Of a stretch of 64,000 nucleotides of DNA, positions 19,201-27,155 are shown in pieces. This DNA is from Verrucomicrobium spinosum DSM 4136 = JCM 18804 (GTDB lineage: Bacteria > Verrucomicrobiota > Verrucomicrobiia > Verrucomicrobiales > Verrucomicrobiaceae). The stretch's first letter is position 1, and each line of letters starts with the position of its first letter. The position numbers were made by a program, and so were the translations under genes. The notes under the pieces are model-generated. The model saw only the letters and a program-made list of their open reading frames with translations. It did no database searches and was not told the DNA's origin. The stretch lies in NCBI RefSeq assembly GCF_000172155.1, contig NZ_ABIZ01000001.1:6977105-7041104 (forward strand), read 5' to 3'.

Positions 19201-21624
19201 TTTGTCACCCACCCTGACTCCACCACCGAGCAAGTCGTCTACACAGATGGGGCGAAACAGACCTTGAGCGTATGGGCCAGCAAAGATCGCGCCGGACGAT
19301 GGACGCGCATGCGGTACGACCAGCATCGACAATTGCTCATGGAATTAGATCCATTGTTGCGACTGACGCAGTACGAGTGGTGCAAATGCGGCAATCTGAG
19401 CAAGCTTGTCGACGCCATGGGCAAGATCACAACATGGAAGCGCGATGGTCAGGGCCGGGTGACTGAGAAGCTACTATCAGACGGGAATAAGTACCTTTAT
19501 ACCTACGAGCCATTGAGTGGTCGCCCCTCTACAACAGCCTATCCGATGGATGTACTGAACGCAGCAACCACTTTCAATCTGCGCTATCATCTGGACGGCA
19601 GCATTCAGAAAAAAGACTACACCAGTCCTTCAATGTTCGATGTGATGTTCGGGGCCAAGGATTATCTGGGCCGCGGCACTTCCATGACCGACCAGTTTGG
19701 ACCAACCAACTATGCTTATGTGCCACTTGCTGGGTCATTGAATGGCAGCGGCCAACTGGCGACCATAAATGGTCCATGGGCAGACGATACGTCGCGCTAC
19801 AGCTATGAATGGAAGGGCCGTCGCAGCAAGACGGAAATTCTGGCGGACGATGGCGTGACTGTAACTCGTTCCGAGGAGGCGTGGCTTGATAGCCTGGGCC
19901 GGGTTGCCCAACTGACAAACAGTCTGGGCACCTTCGCGAACACCTACACTAACGGTAACCTGACCACCCTGCCCGATCAAGCGGATCTACCAGGCGGATT
20001 CAACACGATCTACAGCCTGTATGCCGCTAACGCTGGAGCCAACGCGCTCGGCCTGCAAACTATTCATCATCGACAGGGATCCAACACGGTGCAAAAGCAC
20101 GACTATACATATGACCTTATGGGCAATTTGGCGACTTGGAATCGCACGAATGCGGCTGCCAACGTTTCCTCCTGGACACTGAGACATGATCAAGCCGACC
20201 AACTCAACGAACTAGAGGAAAATCTCGATGGTGTGCCTCAAAAGAAAGAGGCTTGGCACTACGATCCTTCAGGCAACATTACCTCTGTAGTTTCCCTTCC
20301 CCCTAGCGCGGTAGGAACCATCCAGACGAGGTCAATTGCTGGTCGCAATCAAATCACGAATGTGGGCGGACCAGGCTCGGCGACAGTTGAGGGCACCACA
20401 AACGAGCCTGGAACAATCAAAGTTAACGGAAGTCCGTCAGCGGTTGCAAAACTGGGACCGTCAGGACCATGGAGATTTAGGAAGGAGGTCAATCTAAGCG
20501 CAGGAAGCAATTCAATTTCCGTTGAGGCCACAGATGCAAACAATAACGTCAAGACAAACAATTATACTGTTACCGTGTCGGCTGGGCCAGATCAACAGTG
20601 TGCTTACGATGCTAACGGGAATATGATAGAGCAGCTTGATGGAGGAGGAACGGTGACCCAAAAATTTGAGTGGGATGCCGAGAATCAGCTTTTAGCCATG
20701 CAAAGCGCCTCATCGCCTGCCGCCGGAGTCAAGCGTACGGAATTCAGTTATGATGGCTTTGGGCGTCGGGTTCGTCAGGTAGAAAAGCTACACAACGGTG
20801 CCAGTTGGGCAGTGCTGAGTCAGTGGAATTACATTTGGAATGGTCTCGAACTAGCTCAGAAGCGCGATTCAACAAGTGCCACAGTCCTAGTCACCTACTT
20901 CACCTCCGGCGAGAAGGCGGGAGCGGACGCTTTAGTATACTTGAGTGACCACCTGGGAAGCGTGAGAAGGTGGTACAGGGTGAGTGACGGGGTTGTAGGT
21001 GGGGCGGATTTCAGTGCCTATGGGGAACGCACTCTGTCCTTCAGCGGTCCTGGAGAGGCGGAGCGCGGTTACACTGGTCACTTAACACATAGCTCCAGCG
21101 GCCTTCTGATAGCTCCTTATCGCGCATATGACCCCAAATACGCAAGATGGTTAAGCGAAGATCCAATTGGAGAGACCGGCGGCATCAACCTGTATCAATA
21201 CGTCAGCAATAGCCCAGCCCGATACGTTGACGATTCGGGTTTGTTAGTGGCGGCACCTGTAGTGGCTGCCGAGGGGGTTATAATTATAGGTATTGGTGTC
21301 CTAATTCTGATACCCTTGCTCCGAGAATTACAGAAACATGCCCCGTCATTTCCATCTCCGCGATTTTATCCCTCGGAGTCCGAGCAGAAGGAGGAAGAAC
21401 CGTGCCCTCCCGCTGAGCGAAACCCCGCTGAAGACAGGCTGCTGGATGATAAAGAAGCAAAGAGAGAAGCAAAGAGACACGGATTCAAAGGCCCCCATGA
21501 ACTTAAGGATTCAGTTGGCGGTGTGCCCAATGGTCATTTTGATATTTACAAAGGCAGAGATGGCAATCTCTATGTAAAACCGAAAGGTGGAATCGGGCCG
21601 GGAGAAAGGGTGTATCCAAACTGA
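16222..21624 (+). CDS. RHS-repeat polymorphic toxin with C39-like N-terminal region and Ntox33-like tip
   Basis: 1800 residues from the ATG at 16222; an upstream TTG at 16192 is in frame but sits at the terminator. The start MLTPKSIFF plus hydrophobic segment suggests export. A helical, TPR-like region (about 80-255) leads into a C39-peptidase-like stretch with candidate Cys261 (NVFCGFTAAN), His335 (FNHYSAL) and Asp357 (FYDSW). RHS/YD repeats run from about 450 to 1560, interrupted by an Ig-like insert near 1395-1450. The RHS core (YLSDHLGSVRRWY, then DPIGETGGINLYQYV) is at 1573-1660. A hydrophobic segment follows, then a charged C-terminal domain with FDIYKGRDGNLYVKPKGG, which I recognise as like polymorphic toxin type 33 (Ntox33, predicted RNase). 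The first part is very GC-biased and the last kilobase is not, as expected if toxin tips are exchanged. DUF4279 immunity candidate downstream. Confidence 0.92.
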   Translation: MLTPKSIFFRTTSAILLTLQPMMLLPQDVVQNCCGGSDSPPPPEVKRYTDLPDTFKEDWVPPAPVLSARDITLNKAAPASAPVLDLPQGKVLSQTDIAQAKVFSTPLRSTQRKQAGELERKLFSSLLQSHVAGKSFQDFQAAGRIKAFLAAHPDSGYATSLLLEAAEIEWRHGFFIDGLATLQQAWDQGKQFTDIDDRRLAEMALGRLLQRRSLMGQKDELRPLIEEAKALPLGGYAADALIRAREVLWFLDHKAERNVFCGFTAANAICVPLGERPIFPDVHDDNEKAIFIKDGLSAFELKAHSHEVGGTLKVIKRTSGRTIIAPSVIHFKFNHYSALTETLEGKYRLTDEHLFYDSWVPPQALEQQMSGYFLVPAATALPAGYVDVADDEAKTVFGRHCVHATDPEGPMPKCKTCPPQAPVPMATYSFNAMNPGLFVTDTPVVHTPPYGPAVNFTVTYDQRSTVIGDLQVTGNLGPRWTHSYQEGVTLSGTGTPNTQVKWVQGDGSYFQYTYNTSTSSYAQKYKERPQLSYLTAGLGGPGYQLTFSDGSKKLFKQADAVTPTKYLLTQIIDKVGNTLTLQYDGSLRLTTLLDALGQATTISYTPDVGDNVSGDTTKIRKVTDPFSRFAKFKYTATGQLERIIDPIGITSQFSYGTGDFINRVTTPYGPTEFSHGEMPGINSETGRWIESKDAAGDRERVERNDLALPDNYVASPQAPSSVNVNGTNVPFLPKNDNLFYRNTFHWNRQQMKNWPGDYSKCLIYNWLTSTSDTITGVIGSIKQPLEGRIWFNYPNQTSSHAVGDVSAPSKTVRAVESTTGTTLWSMNQASYNDLGLVTGTVDPMGRELKYEYYPNKQDLQYVKVKNGATWETLLTISQYKLVSGQSVHLPEILTDSSGLQSQCAYNDKGQITQVTVSKGANSETTKYIYDANLDGSADAYGYLIRVEHTSPSNPLAFVTLQNWTYDAAKRARTLTNSQGYALTYDYDNLDRVTFVTHPDSTTEQVVYTDGAKQTLSVWASKDRAGRWTRMRYDQHRQLLMELDPLLRLTQYEWCKCGNLSKLVDAMGKITTWKRDGQGRVTEKLLSDGNKYLYTYEPLSGRPSTTAYPMDVLNAATTFNLRYHLDGSIQKKDYTSPSMFDVMFGAKDYLGRGTSMTDQFGPTNYAYVPLAGSLNGSGQLATINGPWADDTSRYSYEWKGRRSKTEILADDGVTVTRSEEAWLDSLGRVAQLTNSLGTFANTYTNGNLTTLPDQADLPGGFNTIYSLYAANAGANALGLQTIHHRQGSNTVQKHDYTYDLMGNLATWNRTNAAANVSSWTLRHDQADQLNELEENLDGVPQKKEAWHYDPSGNITSVVSLPPSAVGTIQTRSIAGRNQITNVGGPGSATVEGTTNEPGTIKVNGSPSAVAKLGPSGPWRFRKEVNLSAGSNSISVEATDANNNVKTNNYTVTVSAGPDQQCAYDANGNMIEQLDGGGTVTQKFEWDAENQLLAMQSASSPAAGVKRTEFSYDGFGRRVRQVEKLHNGASWAVLSQWNYIWNGLELAQKRDSTSATVLVTYFTSGEKAGADALVYLSDHLGSVRRWYRVSDGVVGGADFSAYGERTLSFSGPGEAERGYTGHLTHSSSGLLIAPYRAYDPKYARWLSEDPIGETGGINLYQYVSNSPARYVDDSGLLVAAPVVAAEGVIIIGIGVLILIPLLRELQKHAPSFPSPRFYPSESEQKEEEPCPPAERNPAEDRLLDDKEAKREAKRHGFKGPHELKDSVGGVPNGHFDIYKGRDGNLYVKPKGGIGPGERVYPN

Positions 21625-21782
21625 TACTTTCCATTCCACCTTCACCCACGGTCTGGGGCAGCCATGTGCAAGTTGACAGCGTTACAGAGCACGCCTAACA
21701 AACTGGACAGCCAGTGCAAACACATTTCAACTTCAGGCGCCCCTTGCCAAAGCAGGGGGCGTTGCTGGAAATTCTCAAGAAA

Positions 21783-22181
21783 ATGAGTGTTTTTCAAGCC
21801 AAACTCACAATCGTAAGTGCCACGCTCACGCCCGCTCAAATCACCAAAGAATTGGCGCAGGCGGCCACCTTCTCCAAAGCAATTGGCGACCCAAAACCAG
21901 GCAACAATTCTGTCCATGAAAAGTCACTTTGGATTTTGCACTTTGGGGAGGAGAGGGAAGAGGCGCTTCAGTTACTTCAAGAGAGATTCCTTCACTTTGT
22001 TGGTTTAAACAAAGGTGTACTTTCCCAGTTGGCGACAACACCCGACACGGCAATCTACCTCACTATCATCGCCGCCTACAGTGGTTTCCACATGGGACTT
22101 GTTCTGACTACAGAGGAAATTGCCCTTCTAGCAGAAGCGAGGGTGGCCCTGGACTTCAATGTCTCAGTTGAAGACGATTGA
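21783..22181 (+). CDS. DUF4279 family protein, candidate immunity protein
   Basis: 132 residues from the ATG at 21783; an in-frame GTG at 21714 is possible but adds residues unlike the family. The pattern matches DUF4279: an N-terminal strand (FQAKLTIVSA), LTPAQITKEL as in the typical LxPxEITxxLG helix, a Trp-containing strand (KSLWILHF), a helix of about 25 residues, a beta strand (IYLTIIAAYSG), and a C-terminal LTTEEIALLAEARVALDFNV. Proteins of this family often lie beside polymorphic toxin genes. It starts 158 bp after the RHS stop codon on the same strand and shares the lower GC content of the toxin tip. Inference: it neutralises the C-terminal toxin. Weak ribosome-binding site. Confidence 0.75.
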   Translation: MSVFQAKLTIVSATLTPAQITKELAQAATFSKAIGDPKPGNNSVHEKSLWILHFGEEREEALQLLQERFLHFVGLNKGVLSQLATTPDTAIYLTIIAAYSGFHMGLVLTTEEIALLAEARVALDFNVSVEDD

Positions 22182-22424
22182 CCTGAGCACTCCGCCCCTC
22201 CTTCATCACCCCCGACGTACATGTTTACGCATCCAAATTCACCGGAACCTCATCAAGGGCGGTAAAGGCAGCCTTCTATAGGGGACCGAAGTGGATTCGT
22301 ATTTTGTATTGGTGTTCTTGGGGCGCTGTTTGCAGCAGCATGCTGATTCCCCTCATTTCCTCGATTTGGTCCAAGTTAAGGGAGTAGGCTCAGGCAGAGT
22401 TCAATCATTGTACTGTTGACGACG

Positions 22425-22661
22425 ATGCAGTTGCTTTTGTTTATCTTGTTCGGCTGCAGCAACTTTGCCGCCGGGGTGTTTTGGTTGCTCATGCGGCTGA
22501 GCCTCATTCGCAAGCATCCATCGATGGGGTGCATTCCAAGGACCTGGAGCGAGACCTTTCAAACCGTGTCTGAGGCCACACCCTCACACAGGCGCGGCTT
22601 CTACCTCTTCCTCATGTTGTCCCTGTCGATCTGGGCAGTCTTCATGCTCTTTCTCACATGA
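22425..22661 (+). CDS. Small two-helix membrane protein, unknown
   Basis: 78 residues from the ATG at 22425. Two hydrophobic segments are plausible: LLLFILFGCSNFAAGVFWLL near the N-terminus and FYLFLMLSLSIWAVFMLFL at the C-terminus. They are joined by a basic loop containing RKHPSMGCIPRTW. No family is recognised. It is the third plus-strand gene after the RHS gene, 243 bp beyond DUF4279, in the same lower-GC stretch. It could be an accessory or second immunity protein, or unrelated. Its short length leaves some doubt that it is expressed. Confidence 0.5.
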   Translation: MQLLLFILFGCSNFAAGVFWLLMRLSLIRKHPSMGCIPRTWSETFQTVSEATPSHRRGFYLFLMLSLSIWAVFMLFLT

Positions 22662-22721
22662 GATCCGGATTCCACTTCCACTACAAAGGCAACTTCTCAG
22701 GAGCCCTGGGTTAACCTCCTT

Positions 22722-24224
22722 TCACGCTGTTCTCACCTCCCCAAACGCACTCGCCAGATGCAGCAACACATCGCTGGCCACCAGGGTCTCCTCTGACGCC
22801 GCACCCGTCGCAATCGCCACCTCGGCCGCGCGGCCTGACAGCCAAGACCCCAGACAAGCGGCGTCATACACCGTTATCCCCTGCCCGATCAACGCGGCGC
22901 TGAGACCGGTGAGGACATCGCCCATGCCGCCGCTGGCCATGCCGGGTGTGCCGGTGGCGTTGTAGGCGGTGGGATGACCTTGGGTGGCGATGACGGTGCG
23001 AGAGCCTTTGAGCAGGAGGGTGGTTGCAGGAAACTTTTCCACAAACTCCCGGGCGGTCTGGGCGCGGCTCTGCGGTGACCAGCCGGGAAGGGCTTCGACG
23101 AGGCGGGCCATCTCGCCGGGATGAGGAGTCAACAGACTGGGCGCGCGACGTTCATGCAGCACGGCCAGTCCGGTGCGCGCCAGCATGTTGAGCGCATCCG
23201 CATCCAGCACCACGGGACACGGGGCCAGACGGATGACGTCCAGCACCTCGGCCTCATTGGCATGCCCCAGGCCCGGGCCAATGCCCAGGCAGTCGTGCCT
23301 CTGCTCCAGCACCTCGTGGTAGTCCACCACGCACTTGACCATCACTTCTGCCGGGGCTTTGACCGCGATCAGGGGATACACGTCCTCCTTTACATAGAGC
23401 GTCACCAGTCCCGCCCCGCCGCGCAGGGCCCCTTCCGCCGCGAGGATGGCTGCGCCGAGATAGCCACGCGAACCCGCGATCAAGCCCACGCGACCCGCCT
23501 GCCCTTTGTGGAAGTCAAACGACCGCCGTGGCAAGCGCGGCAGCAACGTGGCTGCCGTGAGCACCTCTTGGCTGAGATCGCCCTTGGCATCTTCCAACTC
23601 ACGCAGCGGCACCACGGCCAGTCTTCCCACATGCCCAACGGCGGCATCGGCCAGCAAAGGTGTCTTCACGTGAGCGATGGTCACCGTCAGATCTGCCTGC
23701 ACCGTTGGCTCCTCCGGCACGCCCGTCTCCGGATTGAGCCCGGAGGGCAGATCCAGCGCCACGGTGAAGGCGTGGCGGCGCTGGCGCAGCTCGTTCATGG
23801 CGCGCACCGCACCGGCCAGCGGCTCGCGCAGAGGCCCGCGTGCGGCCCCGATGCCCACCAGGCCATCGATCAGCACCACGCGCCCTTGCAGCCGGGCGAT
23901 CGCCTCCACCGACTGACACACCGGCACCACCTCCTCCAGCTCCGCCCAATGCTGGGCCGGGAGCGGCTTGAAGTCCTCCACAGGGTACGCGCACCACGCC
24001 ATCACCTGCCAGCCCGCTTGCAAGAGATGCTTGGCCGCCACCAAGGCGTCGCCCGCGTTGTTCCCCTTCCCCAGGAACAGCACCGCCATGCCGCCGTTAG
24101 GGTGGAACTGCTGGATCACCTCCGCGATGCCGAGGCCCGCCTCATCCATGAGGTCTGAAGCCTGCACACCCCGGGCAAAGGCGGCGGACTCAGCCTCCTG
24201 CATCTGCTGACAAGTGAGAATCAT
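22722..24224 (-). CDS. nnr: Bifunctional NAD(P)H-hydrate epimerase / ADP-dependent dehydratase
   Basis: 500 residues. The N-terminal domain (about 1-215) is a YjeF_N epimerase, with MILTCQQMQEAE at the start and the nucleotide loop LGKGNNAGDALVAA. The C-terminal domain (about 225-495) is the ribokinase-like dehydratase, with GRVGLIAGSRGYLGAA, LTPHPGEMARL, LLKGSRTVI and ATGTPGMASGGMGDVLTG. Together they repair hydrated NADH and NADPH: the epimerase interconverts the R and S forms, and the dehydratase restores the cofactor using ADP. The length is normal for the fused enzyme. The open frame extends to 24260, but those 12 residues translate a dispersed repeat, and ATG 24224 gives the family-typical start. 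The leader is pyrimidine-rich (ACTCCCCTTTCCCC) without a Shine-Dalgarno. Confidence 0.96.
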   Translation of the reverse strand: MILTCQQMQEAESAAFARGVQASDLMDEAGLGIAEVIQQFHPNGGMAVLFLGKGNNAGDALVAAKHLLQAGWQVMAWCAYPVEDFKPLPAQHWAELEEVVPVCQSVEAIARLQGRVVLIDGLVGIGAARGPLREPLAGAVRAMNELRQRRHAFTVALDLPSGLNPETGVPEEPTVQADLTVTIAHVKTPLLADAAVGHVGRLAVVPLRELEDAKGDLSQEVLTAATLLPRLPRRSFDFHKGQAGRVGLIAGSRGYLGAAILAAEGALRGGAGLVTLYVKEDVYPLIAVKAPAEVMVKCVVDYHEVLEQRHDCLGIGPGLGHANEAEVLDVIRLAPCPVVLDADALNMLARTGLAVLHERRAPSLLTPHPGEMARLVEALPGWSPQSRAQTAREFVEKFPATTLLLKGSRTVIATQGHPTAYNATGTPGMASGGMGDVLTGLSAALIGQGITVYDAACLGSWLSGRAAEVAIATGAASEETLVASDVLLHLASAFGEVRTA

Positions 24225-24235
24225 GGGGAAAGGGG

Positions 24236-24300
24236 AGTTGAGATGTGCCGCAAGCGGCACGTTGAGACGCGTTGCTGGTTGAGACGCTTCGCTGGTTTAG
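24236..24300 (-). repeat. CTCAACCAG/palindrome element, locus a
   Basis: On the minus strand it reads CTAAACCAGCGAAGCG, TCTCAACCAGCAACGCG, then TCTCAACGTGCCGCTTGCGG and CACATCTCAACTCCCC. The palindrome GTGCCGC-TT-GCGGCAC is perfect and identical to one at 57151-57166. Unlike the other loci, this copy lies directly upstream of a start codon (nnr, 12 bp away). Confidence 0.85.
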
Positions 24301-24846
24301 GCTGAAGCACTGCACCGATCAGTTATATACCAAAAGGGCTCCTTCTGCGACCCCTTCGGGGTCGGTCCGACTTTCCTGTCCACCGGAGGTGTCAGTCGCT
24401 CCGCTCCCTCAACCTCCGGCTACCTTCTGTGATGCCTTCGGCATACCCCGCTACGCGGGAGACACAAGACTTGAAGACGCAAGACGCAAGACGCAAGACG
24501 CAAGACGCAAGACCTGAGTTCAGGGGAAGGAGATTGCGGGCAGAGAGTGCCAACCCGCTGCACGCCGCTCAGGGTTGGAGTAACACCTTGACGCACTGAG
24601 CCGTCATGGGACTTGCGAGGAGTGATTCCGCTTAAAAGCGGTACTCCAACCCTGCTGCGGAGCGGGGGTGCAGGATTGGCTGAGCCAGTCGGGGAGCACC
24701 ATGGCGGCCTAATGGGAGCGGCGTCGCAAGCAAGGCAACCTTCCCTGTCGCCCGCGGGGTTGGAGTTCCGCGTTTACGCGGTCAGGGTGTCATGTCCCAA
24801 GGCGCTGCTCCGTCAGGTGCCTGGGCATCCCACTCCCAGCCCCCTC
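24301..24846. repeat. Hairpin-mosaic intergenic region with GACGCAA heptamers
   Basis: No gene is supported here. The stretch is a series of small hairpins: GACCCC-TTC-GGGGTC (24350-24364 area), ATGCC-TTC-GGCAT, CCCGC-TA-CGCGGG, and later CCGC-TTAAAA-GCGG and CCGCG-TTTA-CGCGG, each beside the word GGTTGGAGT or its complement. Between 24466 and 24515 are about six tandem copies of GACGCAA. Related words recur near 59690-59745, 34130 and 54843. The pattern resembles REP-type repeats, but no associated transposase lies in the window. Confidence 0.7.
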
Positions 24847-24922
24847 AGGCTGAAGCCCGTACTCCGTACAACTTCAGCCCCAACACCTTGACGCACTGCC
24901 CACTGACGTACTGACGCACTGG
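24847..24922. repeat. Left arm of an inverted repeat bracketing amidase and pseudopilin
   Basis: AGGCTGAAGCCCGTACTCC, then CCAACACCTTGACGCACTG and CCCACTGACG repeats. The reverse complement occurs at 26732-26823 with small differences in the number of GTGCGTCA units. Confidence 0.88.
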
Positions 24923-24991
24923 ACTCCAAAGCCCCTGACGCATCCCATCAAACCACGCTCCGACCGCGCTCCCATTTCCTAAAACCCAGCG

Positions 24992-25651
24992 CTACTTCGC
25001 TTGTTTAAACGCCATGATGCCCTTTACCACGCCCACGGCGATGCGCTCGCGGTACAGACCGGTCATCATCCCGGCGCGTTCGGCCGAGTTGCTCACGAAG
25101 CCGCACTCCACAAGCACAGCGGGATTCTTCGTGGTGGCCCGGATGACGTGGAAGTTCGCATGCTTGACCCCGCGATTCTGCAGGCGGGTCTCCTGGATGA
25201 GATAAGCCTGGATGTACCCGGCCAGCATGTAGCTGCGGTCGTGGCAGTAGAAGGTCTCCAGGCCGTGGCCCGAGCCAGACTTGTTGTAGTTGTAATGGAT
25301 GCTGACGAAGATGGCGTTGCCATCCCGGTTCCCGATCGCAGAACGCCCCCCCAAGGGAATGAAGACATCCGTGCTCCGGGTCATGACCACCTTGTAGCCC
25401 TGCTTGCGCAGGAGTTGCTCTACCCGGCGTGCCGTATCCAGCGCCAGGTGCTTTTCAAAAACGTATCCGATGGAGGCTCCGCGGTCATGCCCGCCGTGCC
25501 CGGGATCAATGATCACCGTGTCGAACGCCTGGGCGGCGTTGCCCGTCACGAGAAAAAACATGGCGCACAGGCCCGCGAACCATCCCCGGGTCCCCGACAC
25601 TTTGGTCCGTGGGAGGGTCTTCAAAGTGCTGAACGTAGGGAAGCGAAACAT
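24992..25651 (-). CDS. N-acetylmuramoyl-L-alanine amidase (Amidase_3)
   Basis: 219 residues from the ATG at 25651, which precedes a signal peptide (WFAGLCAMFFLVTGNAAQA). The catalytic domain begins at once with VIIDPGHGGHDRGA, whose His is the first zinc ligand. FEKHLALDTARRV carries the Glu ligand, SIHYNYN the second His, and PAVLVECGFVSN the catalytic Glu. This is a compact zinc amidase cutting the amide between N-acetylmuramic acid and the peptide stem, acting in the periplasm in cell separation or turnover. No extra binding domain is present. The open frame runs to 25738, but the added residues lack a signal-peptide character. It lies downstream of the pseudopilin gene, separated from it by a strong terminator. 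Confidence 0.95.
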   Translation of the reverse strand: MFRFPTFSTLKTLPRTKVSGTRGWFAGLCAMFFLVTGNAAQAFDTVIIDPGHGGHDRGASIGYVFEKHLALDTARRVEQLLRKQGYKVVMTRSTDVFIPLGGRSAIGNRDGNAIFVSIHYNYNKSGSGHGLETFYCHDRSYMLAGYIQAYLIQETRLQNRGVKHANFHVIRATTKNPAVLVECGFVSNSAERAGMMTGLYRERIAVGVVKGIMAFKQAK

Positions 25652-25736
25652 GCGGCTTGAACTCGACTGGTGAGGGATTTCACACAGGGGGTGGGCGGCC
25701 CCCTCCTTAGATCGTAACCTCCGCCCTAGCAACATC

Positions 25737-25768
25737 AAAAAAAAGCCGCAGACCCGAAGGTCTGCGGC
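25737..25768 (-). terminator. Strong intrinsic terminator of the pseudopilin gene
   Basis: On the minus strand a perfect 10-bp stem GCCGCAGACC / GGTCTGCGGC closed by the tetraloop TTCG is followed by eight T residues. It starts 34 bp after the stop codon of the pseudopilin gene at 25803, and is the clearest terminator in the window. Confidence 0.95.
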
Positions 25769-25802
25769 CAGAGGAAGGGTCGAAGATCAGCAGAAGCCTG
25801 GC

Positions 25803-26528
25803 TTATTCCGGACCCACGGTGTTATAGGCACCTTCAGCGCCGTCGGCACCAGCAAAACGAGCGAACAGATTGTCAGCGCCGCCCTTGAGCTTGGAGGCAG
25901 CGTTCTTGTCTTCCAGCTGCTGGAGGGCCACGCTGGAATCGTTCTGGCCGATGATCACCTTGCCACCGGACCAGGAACGGCCAGGAGCGTTGGTGCCAGC
26001 CAGCTGGGGATTCCAGCTAGGGTCCCAAGCAGCGCTCACCGGGTTTTCATACACCAGCGGAAGGCTGCCGGAAGCGGAGTCTGAAGCGCCCGTGGTGAAA
26101 GCCCAGTGGTTTTCATTTGTCTGCACGGCCTGATCGCCGTTGGTACCCACTTTACCGTCCGGGTTGCCATAGCGGCTCACCGGGCAGCCAAAGATCATCT
26201 CGTTATCGAGGATCTGCTCCTCGAACAACACGCGAAACACGCCGTTGGCCGTGCTAGTATCTCCCGTGCCACCAGTCCCACCCGTCCCACCGCTTCCCGA
26301 ACTGACTGCAATATCAGGGTAGTTGCCGCTGTGATCGGAGGAGTAGATGCGCAGCGCCGTGATGATCTGGCGGGCGTTGCTGATCCCCTTCGTGATGTTA
26401 CCACGTTCCTGGATTCGGCCGAAGGTCGGCACCGCCAGGCTCGCCAGAATGGCGATGATGGTGATCACGACCAGCAACTCGATCAGGGTGAAGCCTTTTT
26501 TCAGGCCTTTTCTCATCTGTGTTTTCAT
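25803..26528 (-). CDS. Type II secretion / type IV pilin-like pseudopilin
   Basis: 241 residues. A prepilin leader, MKTQMRKGLKKG, is followed by the conserved FTLIELLVVITIIAILASLA, so prepilin peptidase should cut after Gly12 and Glu5 of the mature protein is present. The rest is a globular domain with a Gly/Thr-rich loop (GGTGGTGGTG) and an Asn/Gly-rich C-terminus, resembling GspG/GspH-like proteins abundant in Verrucomicrobia. The specific role is unknown: pseudopilus subunit, or a protein displayed through such a system. It stands as a single gene with its own strong terminator, which suggests high or separately controlled expression. An AT-rich leader of about 100 bp lies upstream. Confidence 0.93.
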   Translation of the reverse strand: MKTQMRKGLKKGFTLIELLVVITIIAILASLAVPTFGRIQERGNITKGISNARQIITALRIYSSDHSGNYPDIAVSSGSGGTGGTGGTGDTSTANGVFRVLFEEQILDNEMIFGCPVSRYGNPDGKVGTNGDQAVQTNENHWAFTTGASDSASGSLPLVYENPVSAAWDPSWNPQLAGTNAPGRSWSGGKVIIGQNDSSVALQQLEDKNAASKLKGGADNLFARFAGADGAEGAYNTVGPE

Positions 26529-26731
26529 TTTTATTCGTTATGTATGTTATCCGTTATGTACTGCAGGAGACTCCCTTGGTTATTTATTAGAGGGAATTTC
26601 CAAAGCAATTAGACCAAAATTGATGTGAGCTGCCTAGATATTTGTTTATGGCCATTTGACCCCGGGATTCCGAACCTAACCCACTCCAAACCAAATGCTT
26701 AGGTGGGGTCGGGGGTAGATGGGAGCGGCTG

Positions 26732-26823
26732 TCCAGTGCGTCAGTGCGTCAGTGCGTCAGTGGGCAGTGGGCAGTGCGTCAAGGTGTTGGGGGCGAGGTT
26801 GTACGGAGTACAGGCTTCAGCCT
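26732..26823. repeat. Right arm of the inverted repeat, with tandem GTGCGTCA units
   Basis: Starts with TCCAGTGCGTCAGTGCGTC and ends with GTACGGAGTACAGGCTTCAG. It is the reverse complement of 24847-24922 with extra GTGCGTCA and GTGGGCA units. The pair encloses 1.8 kb containing the amidase and pseudopilin genes. Confidence 0.88.
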
Positions 26824-26950
26824 GCGGGGCGGGAGTTGGCGCTTTCGGTGGGAGATCCCAAGAGGCTCACCAGCGGGAAACACGCCTCCCATGCCGAGTG
26901 CCACTCGGCGGCACAGCAGATTACCAATCTGCGCTACAGTTCCGCCCGGC

Positions 26951-27140
26951 CTCAACCAGCGGCAGCGTCTCAACCAGCGGCAGCGTCTCAACCAGCGGCA
27001 GCGTCTCAACCAGCGGCAGCGTCTCAACCAGCGGCAGCGCCTCAACCAGGCGAAGCCGTCTCAACCAGCCGCCGCCCCGGGGCGGCGTCTCAACCAGCGC
27101 AGCGTCTCAGCAGGCCGCTTGCGGCCCCCTCAACTCCCCC
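26951..27140. repeat. CTCAACCAG/palindrome element, locus b, with 18-bp tandem repeat
   Basis: Five tandem 18-bp copies of CTCAACCAGCGGCAGCGT (26951-27040) are followed by units whose constant part is CTCAACCAG and whose middle differs: GGCGAAGCC, GCCGCCCCGGGGCGGC, CGCAGCG and GGCCGCTTGCGGCC. The array ends about 15 bp from the stop codon of the minus-strand sigma factor gene. Confidence 0.92.
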
Positions 27141-27155
27141 CCTCAACTCCCCCCC

